Of a stretch of DNA of 64,000 nt, positions 45,894 through 58,200 are shown one piece after another (the first letter of the stretch is position 1; each line of letters begins with the position of its first letter). Source of the stretch: Podospora pseudocomata (lineage: Eukaryota; Ascomycota; Sordariomycetes; Sordariales; Podosporaceae); the NCBI RefSeq assembly GCF_035222375.1, contig NW_026946363.1, positions 5,642,001-5,706,000 on the forward strand, read 5' to 3'. Made by a program: the position numbers and the translations under genes. Below the pieces are notes generated by a model. It ran no database searches, was not told where the DNA came from, and was given only the letters and a program-made list of their open reading frames with translations.

Positions 45894-48800
45894 ATGGGAA
45901 ACGCCCAGTCCACTGAGACAGCCCGGAGGTATTCCCAGAAGCTGTCCAAGCCAAAAACCAACAATCATGCCACAGCCGGTCTGTTGAGCCCCAGCGGCTC
46001 CTCAAATAACCCCAAGAGATACTCCAACCGCCCACTGCCAGATCCTCCATTGTCTTCTCCTTCGCCAGTCTCTACCCCAACCTCATCGGTTTTTGACCAG
46101 GCCGACACTGCCCAGACACGCAACGGCCGCAGTGCCTCGTTCACATCAGTCCCAGCTCTGCACCAGGAATCCAAACGAAGAAGCCTGTTCCGCGTGAGGT
46201 CAACCCAGGTTGTGCCTGACGCTGACCATCGGGATAGTACTGGGTCGGGATCGAGGATGGTGGATCTGATGAACAGGGCCAACTCGTTGACGTATGAGTC
46301 GGCAGTCGCATACTATGGGCCGCCTGGGCCTGAGGAGTACGTTCTGTGTCTGTGGCGATTGCTGGGTCTTGAAAGTCTTGCTAACATCTGTCTGCACAGG
46401 TGGTCATCCGAACCTAGAACCCGGACATCTTGGAACTATAACTTGACGTCATATGAGGCTAAGCGTTTGTTGAATCTCGTCGAAGAACCAGGGCTTGAAC
46501 ATGCGACGACCATGTCAGAGAATCGGATGACGGTTGTCACCGAGACCACGTGGAAGAGCTCCAATCCGACGAACCCTCCGAGCACCTCGGTCACCCGTGC
46601 CAACTCGGAAGTCTCGCTCTATATGCCTGTTCGACGAAGATCCATCATCCAAACGCCAGGCGTTGCTACCCGAGCAAATTCGATGCGCAGCGTTCCCGGA
46701 CAACCAAGATTCAATCCACGATATAGTCACCCTCCTACCCCAAGTTTGTCCAGGCAACCGTCTTTCGACTCGTACCGAGATGGAATCGTTTCTATGCCGC
46801 CTCGGATTGATGATATCGAGTCGATTCCCAGAGCAGTAACGCCGCGCGAGGAAGATTATCAGTCAATTGGTGGTTATAAGTTGGGTTCTTTGCGTATCAC
46901 GAACGGGCCCGCCAGCCCTTCGAGTCCGGAGGTGGAGAGAAAAGGTGGAAGTCGGTTCAAGTTGGGGGGAGATGATGACTACTTTGCCAACACGGCTGCT
47001 TCGGACCAGAGCAGCACGACAAACCCCGCTACCGCTGCACTACCACCTACACAACAGCCAGATGCTGCGGGGCTCAGTCACACCACCACCACCGTTGTAA
47101 GCCAGCAGACAAGCGTTGTCTCTGACGGCGTCTCTGTCACGAGCACTCGACAATACTTGAAGGAGGTCAACATCAGCCCGCTCTCTATCCGTTTATCTCC
47201 TCCGACAAGCCCGCGACTGCAGACCACATCCAAGCATACCGCCCAGGAGGATTCATTGTTCGAGGATGATGTTCTATCGGAGATTGCAGCTGCCGAGATT
47301 CTGGATGTTCGTCTGGATCCCAGTGCAAAGCCATCTCAAGTCACTCCGACCAAGGCTCTGTCCAGAAGCGACAGCGGATTCATCTCGACGACGAGCCCCT
47401 CTCCCGAATCCCCGCACAAGCCATTGACAAAAGCCGATTCCGGCTATAGCTCAAATGTTTCTCTCCGCTCCTTCAAGGCGAAGGATCAACCTTCTAAGAA
47501 GGAGAGCATGCGCTCGCTTGAGGGCCGGTCGGAAGCAAACCGCCGGAGCAGCTCAGTCAGATCCGATGAGCGGGAGCACATTGTGCCCGCCTATGTCATA
47601 GCACCACCGAGAGAAGCACCGCCTCCTCCAGTACCTCCGAAAGATGCTCGCCGCGAGAGCCCGGGTCCGTCGCCCAACCCAAGGTCTGCCAGACAATCGA
47701 GCCGCTCCACCAGCAACCTAGCTCCGGAGAGTAGCCTCAACAGAGCGGGAAACTCTAGGGCGCCGCTTTCCCTGACTCCAATCAAGAACCTCCGATCTCG
47801 TGATCGCGGACCAGCGTCTCCCGAATCTGTCACCCCTGTCAGTGCCAAATCGTCAAAGTCTGACAACTCTACCTTGAGCATTGGGACCAAGCCTCAGAAA
47901 CCCAACAGACTCCAGAGACTCCTAAGCAGTGCTCGTCGCTCTGCAGCTGGCCCACTGGAAGCCCATGCGACACATGCTGTTGAGCAGAACGCCATTCCGT
48001 CGATACCGAGAGAGGTGGAAAGCAAGCTTCAGGAGCACAATGGCAGGTTTCCCATAACGACCAAGAGGCTGGCACTGAGGCCTCGAGCCAGTTTGGATAC
48101 TCTGAAGACCATTTTCAGTGTTGGAAGCATGGAGGCTAGTCTCGATGCCCTTCACACGGCTCAGAAGCCTCCCGCTACTGCTGAATCAGGAGCAGAGCAC
48201 AGCGCAAAGGAGAGTTCGTGGAGGCAAACCATGCACTCTGTGCCCACGCACATTGCGCACGTCGCCTCGCAAGTTATGCCGAAGAAGCCCATCGTGCGGA
48301 AGCCCGTAGCAGCTCGGCAGAGTTTTGAGAACCGAAGGAGCGTGGATGGCAGGCCACGGCTTGTTTCTGAATTTGCCAACAGCTCGCCTAGGCACTCTCA
48401 CGAAGCGACACTTGATGCTCTGGTGGGTGGTCGTGCAGTCATCTACTCGCCCCCAGACGAGGACCAGGAGAATACGAGGTATGCCATCGCGCACACCGAA
48501 CTGCTTGCTTCGCTTCCATCACCCTTGCTTCCTAGCCCACTCGCCAAGGCGATGTCCATGAACAGCAAGACCAACACACCACCTCCGGTTAGCATGGCGA
48601 CGAGGCGCCAGATGTCCCTCCGCGTGCCACCACCCTTACGATCACAATCATCCAACTCGAGTCTTCACCGCACGGCCAGCCGCGAGAGCATTCAGAGCTA
48701 TCCTGCTGCTCAATCCCTCTCGAGGAAGCCCAGCAGGGAGAGTATTCGCAGCTACCCATCATACCAGCAAGGAATGGTTCCGGACGCGGCTCTGCCCTCT

Positions 48801-49382
48801 GCTGCACCAACAATGGATCCCCGCCGCCTTTCAGCATTCCGTCAGTCGAGCAACAGGCCCCCCGCCTGGGAAGTTCAGTCTGAGTACGGCGGACTTTCCC
48901 GCCAGCCTTCATACACATCGATGAATGGTGGCAGCAGGCGGGGCTCACTCAGCTCAGTCCAGGAGCACGAAGAGGATGTCATCAAGCGCCCTAGCAGTGC
49001 TCAGCCATGGCAGATGCGGTCAAGTCAGCAGCAGCAGCCCTTGAGGCACCGGGCCAGTCACGATGAGTGGAACCAGTTCGCAAGACGGCCACAAGCTGGA
49101 CATCCTCCCTCCATGTCCAACGGCTACACAGCAACCTCCAAGCCAGTGTATGAACCGCGGTATGCGCAACAGCAACACGCCCCGGCTAGCACCTGGAGCC
49201 GGAGTCAGCTTGATGCCTCGGCTGGGCAGTGGTACCAAGATGCATCTCATCCCCAGGTGCCACGAGGACATTATCGCAAGCGCAGCATGAGCTTGCAAAA
49301 CTCGTATGGACCAAAACCTCCCTACCGAGTGTTGCATAGCTACAACTCGCCCGCCTATCGCAACGCCCCTATTTGGGGATGA
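45894..49382 (+). CDS. Large disordered protein with N-myristoylation signal, function unknown
   Basis: Two exons, 45894-46336 and 46400-49382. The 63-nt intron 46337-46399 (GTACGT...TGCTAAC...CACAG) is in frame and leaves the ORF open, so 1,141 residues are predicted rather than 1,162. The start context is ACC-ATG-GGA. The N-terminus M-G-N-A-Q-S fits the N-myristoyltransferase consensus (Gly2, Ser6), suggesting membrane attachment. The most ordered-looking part straddles the splice (about residues 125-195): Y-Y-G-P-P-G-P-E-E, then W-S-S-E-P-R-T and S-Y-E-A-K-R-L-L-N-L-V-E-E-P. The rest is Ser/Pro/Arg-rich with many R-x-x-S sites and a proline stretch P-P-P-P-V-P-P-K that could bind SH3 domains. 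I do not recognise the family. Confidence 0.8.
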   Translation: MGNAQSTETARRYSQKLSKPKTNNHATAGLLSPSGSSNNPKRYSNRPLPDPPLSSPSPVSTPTSSVFDQADTAQTRNGRSASFTSVPALHQESKRRSLFRVRSTQVVPDADHRDSTGSGSRMVDLMNRANSLTYESAVAYYGPPGPEEYVLCLWRLLGLESLANICLHRWSSEPRTRTSWNYNLTSYEAKRLLNLVEEPGLEHATTMSENRMTVVTETTWKSSNPTNPPSTSVTRANSEVSLYMPVRRRSIIQTPGVATRANSMRSVPGQPRFNPRYSHPPTPSLSRQPSFDSYRDGIVSMPPRIDDIESIPRAVTPREEDYQSIGGYKLGSLRITNGPASPSSPEVERKGGSRFKLGGDDDYFANTAASDQSSTTNPATAALPPTQQPDAAGLSHTTTTVVSQQTSVVSDGVSVTSTRQYLKEVNISPLSIRLSPPTSPRLQTTSKHTAQEDSLFEDDVLSEIAAAEILDVRLDPSAKPSQVTPTKALSRSDSGFISTTSPSPESPHKPLTKADSGYSSNVSLRSFKAKDQPSKKESMRSLEGRSEANRRSSSVRSDEREHIVPAYVIAPPREAPPPPVPPKDARRESPGPSPNPRSARQSSRSTSNLAPESSLNRAGNSRAPLSLTPIKNLRSRDRGPASPESVTPVSAKSSKSDNSTLSIGTKPQKPNRLQRLLSSARRSAAGPLEAHATHAVEQNAIPSIPREVESKLQEHNGRFPITTKRLALRPRASLDTLKTIFSVGSMEASLDALHTAQKPPATAESGAEHSAKESSWRQTMHSVPTHIAHVASQVMPKKPIVRKPVAARQSFENRRSVDGRPRLVSEFANSSPRHSHEATLDALVGGRAVIYSPPDEDQENTRYAIAHTELLASLPSPLLPSPLAKAMSMNSKTNTPPPVSMATRRQMSLRVPPPLRSQSSNSSLHRTASRESIQSYPAAQSLSRKPSRESIRSYPSYQQGMVPDAALPSAAPTMDPRRLSAFRQSSNRPPAWEVQSEYGGLSRQPSYTSMNGGSRRGSLSSVQEHEEDVIKRPSSAQPWQMRSSQQQQPLRHRASHDEWNQFARRPQAGHPPSMSNGYTATSKPVYEPRYAQQQHAPASTWSRSQLDASAGQWYQDASHPQVPRGHYRKRSMSLQNSYGPKPPYRVLHSYNSPAYRNAPIWG

Positions 49383-49398
49383 TGTGAGCGGGCACACA

Positions 49399-49438
<40 letters not shown>

Positions 49439-52400
49439 CATGATTATTTCCTAGCGTTGTCGTTTTTTATCATGATATCCCGCATAGACGGCGCTTCCTT
49501 CTTTTTTTCGACTGACGAATGTCGCAGTCGTCATTATGAACATCCACATCACACATCGCTATCCGCGAACTTTTCCGTCAGGCATTTCCTTGTAACCTGT
49601 TAACTTCTAATACCGGCTTGAATAAGGCTGTGTAGGAATTATTGTACATTTACCATGGAAACATATTTGCACATTTTGGGGATTTTTATTTTTGTTGGGA
49701 GTGGCGCTTTTGTTTTATTTTGTTTAAGGGGTAGGGAAGGAGAGAAAGCATACATTTATACCCAGTTGGAAGTTGGAATAGGGGAGAGTTTGGTTCACAA
49801 AGGGAGGGACGGACGTTTTTTGTTTTGTTTTGAAATATTGAAGGGGATTTCTGGATGGAGGTGGTTTGGTCTGGCCCAGTAGTGTGGTGGTGATTGAGGG
49901 AGAGGGGGAGGGGGACTTGGCTTGTATTATTTATATACATATTCGTGTACCCTCCAACCTCCGTATATGCGTGGGGTTGTTGAGGGGGAGAATAAGAGAC
50001 ATTTTGGAGATGTGATCACTTTGTTCTTTGCCTGTGTTCTGCTTCTGTGTTTGTGGTGAGAGTGGGGGATGCTTAGGGGTAGCCAGTTGCAAAGATGACT
50101 TGCCCAATGGGCGCGGGTTACCAAGTTTTCGGGTCAGCGTGTTGCTTATGCGGTGATGGTGGTGTGTGGGTGGGTGTTCCAAATTGGGGAGAGTTCCTGC
50201 ATGTTTGTTTCCAGATGTGGTGTGTATGGGTGGTGAGCAACGTTCTTTCGGTGTCTCCGGTGTCAGGGGTGACTGGCGTACGGTAGAAGGGGGGGGTGAG
50301 GGGGGCAAGGGATGGGAAAGTTGAGCGAAAGAATGTACGGAAGAGAGAGCTAGATGGAGGAGTATGATAGAGTGAGATTGCTGAACCCACTGTCGCCATT
50401 ACTTACCACCTGTCACCAGGTATATCATTTGTGGGAGATTTGTGTCATGTTTTTCTCGTCGGTTTCCAAAGCGGCCCGCCGGCGTATCCCGGCAAGAAGA
50501 TGGCAACAGTCACATATCCAGACAGAGGTCAGTACGCCGTCCGTTCCGGAAAATCCAAGTTTGGGTTTTGTGGTTGAGTCAAATGTCAGGGTCGTGGTGG
50601 GGGAGCGGAGGGTTTGGTACCTGACTACCCTGAATATGCGTTGGAGTGGAGAACCTGTATCCAGGTGAGGCTGCTCCGAGGCTGTGCTGCTTGTCTAAAG
50701 ATTATCTTCGGGGTTGGGTTTGACAACAGACGTCATTATCTCCTGTTAAAAGCTTCCCTCTCTACTCGAGATTCGACGGGTGACTAGGCGAACCCTTGCT
50801 GGAGTACACACCGGTAGATCTGAGTAGATATTAGACGGACTTTTCAGTTGTGACATGTGTCACCGGGGAGGGAAGTGGCATGCCGCTACAGATGCTCGAG
50901 GGTCTGAGGTTCGGAAGGCCCTGCAGATATACATCGAAGATCGGATGGGTGTACAGGTCACCACAAGGTCCGGCCGTGATGGCGGCCGCGGGGGCGTTCC
51001 TTTCGGCTTTTGTTGTTGATCGTCAACTGCGGGAGGGCGGTGCGTGCCCCGTTCCTTTTCGTCCTCTTTGCGGGGGAGCTACCTACAGCTGTGCTACTGT
51101 ATGGTACTTTTCTTGGGTGGTATTCGCTTGTGTAGCCAGCCGTGGGAATCTTTGTGTAACAAGAATCAACAGGTTCGAGGATAATATTCCTCAGGCATCT
51201 CCAACCCAGTTGTGAGATGTCAAAATGATGGAGACACGGTGGATTCTGCGGAAAAGAACGTGAAGGCAGTTGATGCAAGGCCCAGCCGGACAGGACCGAA
51301 GCTGCTGCGTTGCGGTTGTGTGGTTGGGGCCTGCGTGGTGTCTGCTGTGCCTCAAAACTGAGGAGGCTGTGCGTATGCGGACTGGGCCGAGTTGGCAACT
51401 TGAACCACATACTCTGTGTGGGTAGTCATTCGCCGCGGTGGGTGATTGCTACAGCAGTAGTTTGGCAAGTCAGTGTGCTGGATTGGGTATGGAGAAGTCC
51501 ATTGGTTTGGTCAAGCATTTTGGCCTTGTTTCTGCCCAAGGCGACCACGGCGACGACTGCGATGTTGATTTGATGATGTGTTTTGCTTGAACTAGCCCCC
51601 TTATTCCAGCGGCACAGTGCTATAGAGAGCACAACGATATTTCTCTACCGCGCTTGGCTGGGCCGGTTGCAATTTGCTGAAGTTTGAGTGACGTTACCTT
51701 AGCTAATGTAATATGCTGTGTCCTCAGAAAGACTCCAAATCAAGGGGTCGAACAGACTGGCAGCAGCTCAGCCACGACAGGCATCAAAATCGAGTGGATG
51801 GAGATGCGGGACAAAAGCGCTCTGCCCTTGAGCCAAGGGCACGAGATTCGATAGGGCTGATGGGAAACAGCGGTCTCCTTGGCAGAACAGGTGGTCGATC
51901 TGGAGAAAAAGTCAGCAAAATGGTTGGAGAAATGTGTGAACAAATGCCCAAAAGGGAACGCTGCTGTGTTGGAGAAACAAAGATTCCCCACCTTTGAACG
52001 AGTTGTTGCACAGCCATGATCGCTGTTACGCTGGGCTGGGGAGCTAGGCCTTGTTTCTCCAGGCGCCCAACTTTGGGGATGGATTCGGTACGCGGCTCTC
52101 TTGATGCTGCTTTGGGGCCATCTCCGTATGACTTGGACCAGACGTGATTACCTGAGAATTGACGGCTTTGGGCAGAGGAGGGACGGATTACAAAGCGATA
52201 TGGCTTGTGTATGTCAAGCCGTCGTGTGGTTTTGTCCCTGAACCGTATCTTCGGGCCACTCGCTGTAGTGGTCGTTGGACAGGGATCAGCAGAGGGCGGG
52301 GCATTCCTCGTGCATCCATTGGCGGCAGCGAACTCTTGATGCGGGACAAGGCTCCGCTTGGTCTTCGGTACTGCTGACATCCCTGCCCCCGTTTTGCTTA

Positions 52401-52715
52401 TCCTCTACCACCCTTCCCCAAAAGAAAGGCGCCGCCTCGTCCTTATTTTTCTTCATGGCTCCGAGGCTCTCACTCCCATCTCTTCTTCCCTCCATCCCAG
52501 ACCTCGCTGTACATACCTGTATATCGTTGACTACGCCTACAAACTCTGGCTTGGGCTGCCGCAATCCCCCAGCCTCACGGACGAGCCAATGTGTCGATAG
52601 CCATAGGCCCCCCCTCCAACACGAACCGTGACTGCAGGGAACCTTTGACTGCGAATCCGAGAAGCTTGTGTATTTTCAGACGGCGGGTTTTGCCAGTTGG
52701 CAATCGCCAGGCAAA
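49383..52715. other. 3.3-kb intergenic region, no gene supported
   Basis: Apart from the (CA)n tract at its left edge I see only short, overlapping frames. A 198-codon minus-strand frame at 51784-52380 has no recognisable motif. The right end is the pyrimidine-rich upstream region of the phospholipase gene. Confidence 0.5.
49392..49436. repeat. (CA)n microsatellite in the 3' UTR
   Basis: About 45 bp of CA repeat with one AT interruption, starting 9 bp after the stop codon of the 1,141-residue gene. Confidence 0.95.
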
Positions 52716-55243
52716 ATGTTTTGCATAAGGGTAAGTCTGTGCCGTTCTTGTTCTTGGTAAGCCGTTGGGAAATACTACCAGGCAGGAGGCTAATGCATGG
52801 CGTGGGATTGCAGTTTGGGCGAGAAGAGCCGCCCAAGAAAAAGGGCAAGGGGAACTTTATTCGCAGAATGACAACCCTTCGACGCGGAGCTCCAAGTCAG
52901 GGGAGATCGGCCATGCTCCAAGCTGCCCTTATGTCGGCTGGGATGGGTGGAAATATACGCCCACATTTTACCTGCCATGACTCCATCAGAAGACACATCC
53001 TCTATGTCTACAACATCGCACGAGGGTCCGAAAAGACACTAAGAAGAGAAAAGTTCGAGGCCTTTCTCAAGGGAACACAAGGCGCCTTATGGGTGGAGCC
53101 GTTGACCCAAGAGTCGTACTCTTTCCAAGACTTCTTTTGGGTATGGAGTCAGAATGAGTCGGCGTGGTCTGCCGTGAGGAGGCATGAGGAATTAGACGCC
53201 TCAAAACCGATCAGCAACTACTTCATTAGCAGCAGCCATAACACATATCTGGATGGTAATCAGCTCTCGTCCAACAGCACGGCTGATGCCTATCGCGAGG
53301 TTCTCAGCAACGGTTGCCGTTGCATAGAGATTGACGTCTGGAACAATCCCAACTCCCGTAGTACCTCCCGAACACCGTCCAAATCGCCACAAATGGAACA
53401 CCGGCGTCAGTTTTCATCAAACTCAATACCGCGAATTGCGGCTGAAAGGCTCGATGCCCTCATGAGCAGACACAGCCGTAGCCCTAGCGCCCCCCAAAGC
53501 GCCTTCTCATCGCTCGAATCCAAGCACAGCCGGAGTCCAAGTGCTGCCCAAACCACCTTTTCAACTCTAGAAACGCGAGAAAGCTCTACCACCCTCGATC
53601 CGCGAGACCTCGTCGGAAGCCGATCCCGGGCCTCCTCTCGCTCCAAGGAGGACAAATTCAACGGTGAGCCCGTCGTCCACCACCACGGCACCATGACCTC
53701 CATGATCAGCTTCCGCGAAGTCTGCATCGCCGTCCGCGAAACCGCGTTCCAAAGGAACCCCCTGCCCATCATTGTCTCCCTCGAAGTTGGCGCCGACAAG
53801 GAACACCAAGAGATGATGGTCCAAATCATGAAAGAAGAGTGGGACGGCTACCTCCTCGACAAGCCATTCGATCACATCGACCACATTACACAGCAACCAA
53901 GGCTCAACGAACTCTACAACAAAATCCTCATCAAAGTCAAGCGCATATCTGACAAGCAAGTCGAAGACGAGATTGAGCGCGGGAGGAAGCTCGGAATCAG
54001 CTCCATCAGAGCCAAACCGCCCATTACCAAGCCCCTGGCCGACCTGGCGATCTACACCCACAGCGAGCACTTTGACGACCACCAGTCCCTCCACTCCCGC
54101 ACCCCATCCCATATTTTCAGCCTCAGCGAAGACTGCTTCCACGCCTTGGCTCACGACGCTACCAAAATCCGAACTCTCCTCTCACACAACCGCGACTTCT
54201 TCATGAGAATATACCCCAAGGGTCTCCGCGTAGACAGCAGCAACCCCGACCCCTCTTTCCACTGGAGAAGGGGGGTCCAAATGGTAGCCATGAACTGGCA
54301 GCGCACCGACGAAGGGATGATGATCAACGACGCCATGTTTGCGAACACTCACGGCTGGGTGTTGAAGCCCCCAGGACTGTTGAGTGACGAAAACGTTGAC
54401 GTGGAGGACATCCCCAGGCGAACATTGGATTTGCGAATTACCGTCCTGGCAGGGCAGGCAATTCCCTTACCGCGGGACAGGAGGCAGTTGGGCGGGGTGG
54501 GGGTGATGGGGGATAGGAAATTCAGGCCGATGGTGAAGGTTGAGCTGCATGTGGAGAAGCAAAAAGGGGGGAATCAGGATTTGGTCAAGGAGACGGTGGT
54601 GGCGGAGACGGATAATCCTGATTGGGGGTATGACAGCAAGTCGTTGGAATTTTTTGAGGTGAAGGATGTGATTGAGGGGTTGAGTTTTGTGAGGTACGCT
54701 TTTTCTTTCTTTCGGGGGAAACCGAAGGAGAGGAATTTTCCTCTGCGGCTTTCCGTTCTGGCCGGCCGTTGTCGTTTGCACATCACGGAAGCCGGGCGCG
54801 TTCGGAATTGTGCAGCGCAGAATGAGGCCAGAACAAGTCCGGGAGAGGCTGGGCGGAGCGGGAACCGGCGAGATGAACGACAGACGGGGGGCATACGGAA
54901 GACGAGAAAAAAACAATTTTCTTTGCTTCTGATCGCCTCGCCGTCATGTCACGCAACGGACAACCGCCTCCCGCTCCGTTCCGGAAACCACACCGCTTCT
55001 CATCCCGCCCATCTGTGTCCTTTTATTACAAGCAGTGGCTAACAGCAACACGCGTACAGATTCAAAGTAGAGGACAGCTCCTCCATCCGCGACAACCTCA
55101 TGGCTTGGGCCTGCATCCGCCTTGACAGGCTGCAGACCGGGTACCGGTGTATTGACCTGCTGTCCAAGACTCGTCGAAAGACGGAGCACGCGAAGTTGTT
55201 GGTTAAGGTTGAGAAGGTTTTTCGGGCTGAGACGCCTGCGTAA
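52716..55243 (+). CDS. PLC1: Phosphoinositide-specific phospholipase C
   Basis: Proposed exons 52716-52730 (15 nt, M-F-C-I-R), 52814-54693 and 55060-55243; introns of 83 and 366 nt; 692 residues. The enzyme cleaves PIP2 to diacylglycerol and IP3. The X domain has S-S-S-H-N-T-Y-L (catalytic His about 147), I-E-I-D-V-W (acidic calcium ligands), H-G-T-M-T-S (second His about 296) and S-L-E-V. A Ser/Arg-rich insert of about 90 residues sits inside X. K-V-K and the Y domain (about 410-515) with R-I-Y-P-K-G-L-R-V-D-S-S-N follow. A C2 domain is completed only after the last splice (V-R joins F-K-V-E-D). No PH domain is visible. The first mini-exon is the weakest part; the alternative is a start at a Met inside exon 2 (about 52868). 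Confidence 0.88.
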
Positions 55244-58200
55244 TCAACACCCTCAACTGACCGGGGGGAAACACACGCCGCCGAATGTGTGACTCCGGAG
55301 GCCATCTTGCACCATCTCATTCATTTCTGCTGGCATATTTACCATTTTTTTTTTTTTACAGCAAGGCAAGCAAGCAAGCGAAGCATAGATATCCTGGCGT
55401 ATGTTGGTTGTTTTCAGGGGGTTAGCATTCCCTTCTCATCAATTTTTATCAGGGAGGGCAAGTTTCTCTTTTCCCCCCTTTTTTTTCAAGCGAAGCGGGC
55501 GTTGTTTCGTCATTATATCCACTTGACTAGGCATTTTATCATTCTGATCAAAGCGGAGGGAGTTGACGATTTGGTAATCTGGTGTTGTCGTTTATTTATT
55601 TACCATATTTTTTTTATTTTTATTTTTAACTTCTATATGGGATGAGCTCGCAATGGGAGCCTTGGATGGAATGGATCAGGAGGATAGCTTTTGGAATAGG
55701 ATACCCCATCAAAGTTGTTATTACAGACGTTCTTGTTTAGTTAGGACAGGACATAACAGGCAAAGCAAAACTGAGATTTGCATGGCGTCAACGTTGCGTC
55801 TTGAATGTTTTTTTGTGTACTCTTGCACTTGTGGCATACTGATTGATACCAAGCATCTCGTTCATCCCAACTGTTGTCTCCGTGGTATGGTTCCCAGCTG
55901 CGACAGAGTATCTACCGTGTTTCCTGTCCCAGTATCCACCGTGTATCCCGTCCCAACTAGTCTCTGTGGGATGGTTTCCAGCAGTGATAGGTATGATAGG
56001 TGATGCGTCGTATATGTCAAGGCAACAGTTTCCGCGTATGTACACACGGATCTGTCGTGGCATCAATACACAAGAAAGAAGTCTGCTAGTCATCCTGTCA
56101 CCACGGCTTCGTAAGACCCCAGAAGCCCAATCTAGACCGCCTCATTATTTCTGTCATTTGCCTCCCGCGCCCAAATGAGAGATATCTCAACACCGTTGTC
56201 TGCAGGCGGGATGATGCCACGGAGCCTACTCCCGCTAAGGGTGGCACAACGTTGAGGGGGCCAGGTGGAAGCACCTACACTGACTACCTGGAGAAGTTTC
56301 GAGCCAATATGTGCAGAATGACCGGCGGTGAGGGTGCAAGCACAGGCAAGGCAGATGATTAGCAATATGCTACTTAGACCCGGGCGCTGTACAAGATAGC
56401 TAGCACACGGTAATATGTAAGAGGATAGATGTACCTACATGATGGATAGGAGGTATTTTCGAATCTTGTGCCTTTGTCTGCCTGTGTGGTAGTATCGACT
56501 CTCTTGTCAACAATAGGAAGCGACGCCTCGGCGTTGCAAGGTAAAAAGGGTGACAGACAAGACACAACTGCAACAGGGAGCCATTCCGCGAGTTCTCATT
56601 CGTTCCCGACAGTCTGGCTCATGTTACCCTCGCCCATAGAAGCACTGGCTGACAGCGTCCGCTGTGTAACTAGCTTTGCATGACCTAGTGTGCAGTACCC
56701 GAGGAACACTTCCCTGTGATGCCCTCGTGGCGCTGTTTCGTGGTCTGCCCAGTACAGAAGAGCAGGGAAAAGCGGGAAGGCGTTCCGGTTCTCGGGGGTA
56801 GTTACTTTTGTGTGACCCGAAAAATGTGGGAAGGGTTGATATGAACGGCCAGAGAACATTCTTCGCTCTGAAGATTTCGGGATTTCGGTGTCAACGGCGG
56901 CTGTCCACGTCGAGTTGGTTATCGCACAACTGGTGGTTGTAAGTGAGCTATCATTTCTGGCCGGCTGGAGACGAGCTTATCAACTGCTGTCTCGCATAGG
57001 CAACGAGAAAACAAAACAAAAGATCAAGCTCCAGTCCGCCACCAAAAATCATATGCCCCCACGCGAGATTACCGGCTGGTTGCGTAAAGTGCTGAGTGAG
57101 AGGGAATCGACGACCCTTTCACCGCCAGGCAGGGCTGGCCGATGGCATCGCAAACCAACCTGATATCAGGCCACAAAAACCTCCATCGTGGACGGCGTGG
57201 CAACAAACGCAGGTTTCCGTTGTCTGGTGTCTATGCTATGGGGCTGTGATACAAAGTTCGAGTCTCTGTCCTGCTTTGCACCGTCTCCAGCTGGTTATGG
57301 TGTCTTGAAGTCCACAAGCGTAGCACATGTCGGGATTTACCACCAGGCATGTAGTTCGTGCCTGCGTGAGGCGCGGCAATGACCGCACCGTCAAGACAAA
57401 GATCATAGCAGGAAAAGGAGCAAACGGTCCGTTATTGACCCTCGAAGAAAGAGTAGTTTCTCTGCAGCCAAGAGCATCGGAGGAGCCCAAGTGAGATGGA
57501 ATCGATCTCACAGAACCCTTGAAGTCCCAGCAAATCACTGGTGGCTGTCGATCCGGTTGTTTTCTTGCGTCCCTCACGAGGCGCTGATTGGCCAAACGCA
57601 GCCTGAATGTCTCACCAGCCCAGTAGTGCACAGGGGGGGCAGAGCGCTGATGATACCCCAGTTCCGTGACGACTTCTTGTCGTCAACTTGCGCATGCACG
57701 AATCACAGTGTGAGTAGGCTTTCGGCGAGCCGGTTGAGCTAATAATTGAAAGAGATGGTGAGCCATGGAATCTGTCTGAGCGCTAATCAGAAGACCAAAC
57801 ATGACTTGAGGGGGAGGAAGGAGAGGCAGAGAGCTTTTCAAACGGCGGGGCACAGAACCGACGAGATGACCACTCACCACCATCCGTCTGCTTGCCCTGG
57901 TCAAACATGACAGAAGACGGAGGCAAAGAACGAACACCGGATGTGGCACAGGCGGCAACCAACGGCCGACAGCCGATTGCTCACCGAACTTATGCTTTTG
58001 TCTTTTATTTTCAAACGGCTGTCAACGGAACGAAAACATGGGAAACGAACGACGCATCGAACCGAATCGGAGCTATCACAACTCCCATGCTTTTACCGGC
58101 TGCCACCCGTGGCTGGTTGCAGATATTCTGCGATCAGGCACTCGAACGCTAACGGGCCAATATGCAAACAACCTGCGTAAATACCTGAAATCAACAGCCT

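Noticed and set aside
51784-52380. 198-codon minus-strand frame upstream of the phospholipase gene
   Set aside because: Pro/Arg/Ser composition without motif or convincing start; more likely promoter DNA.
57200-57300. GTTCGAGTC box resembling a tRNA T-loop
   Set aside because: The T stem has a mismatch and no matching acceptor stem or A box lies upstream at the right distance.
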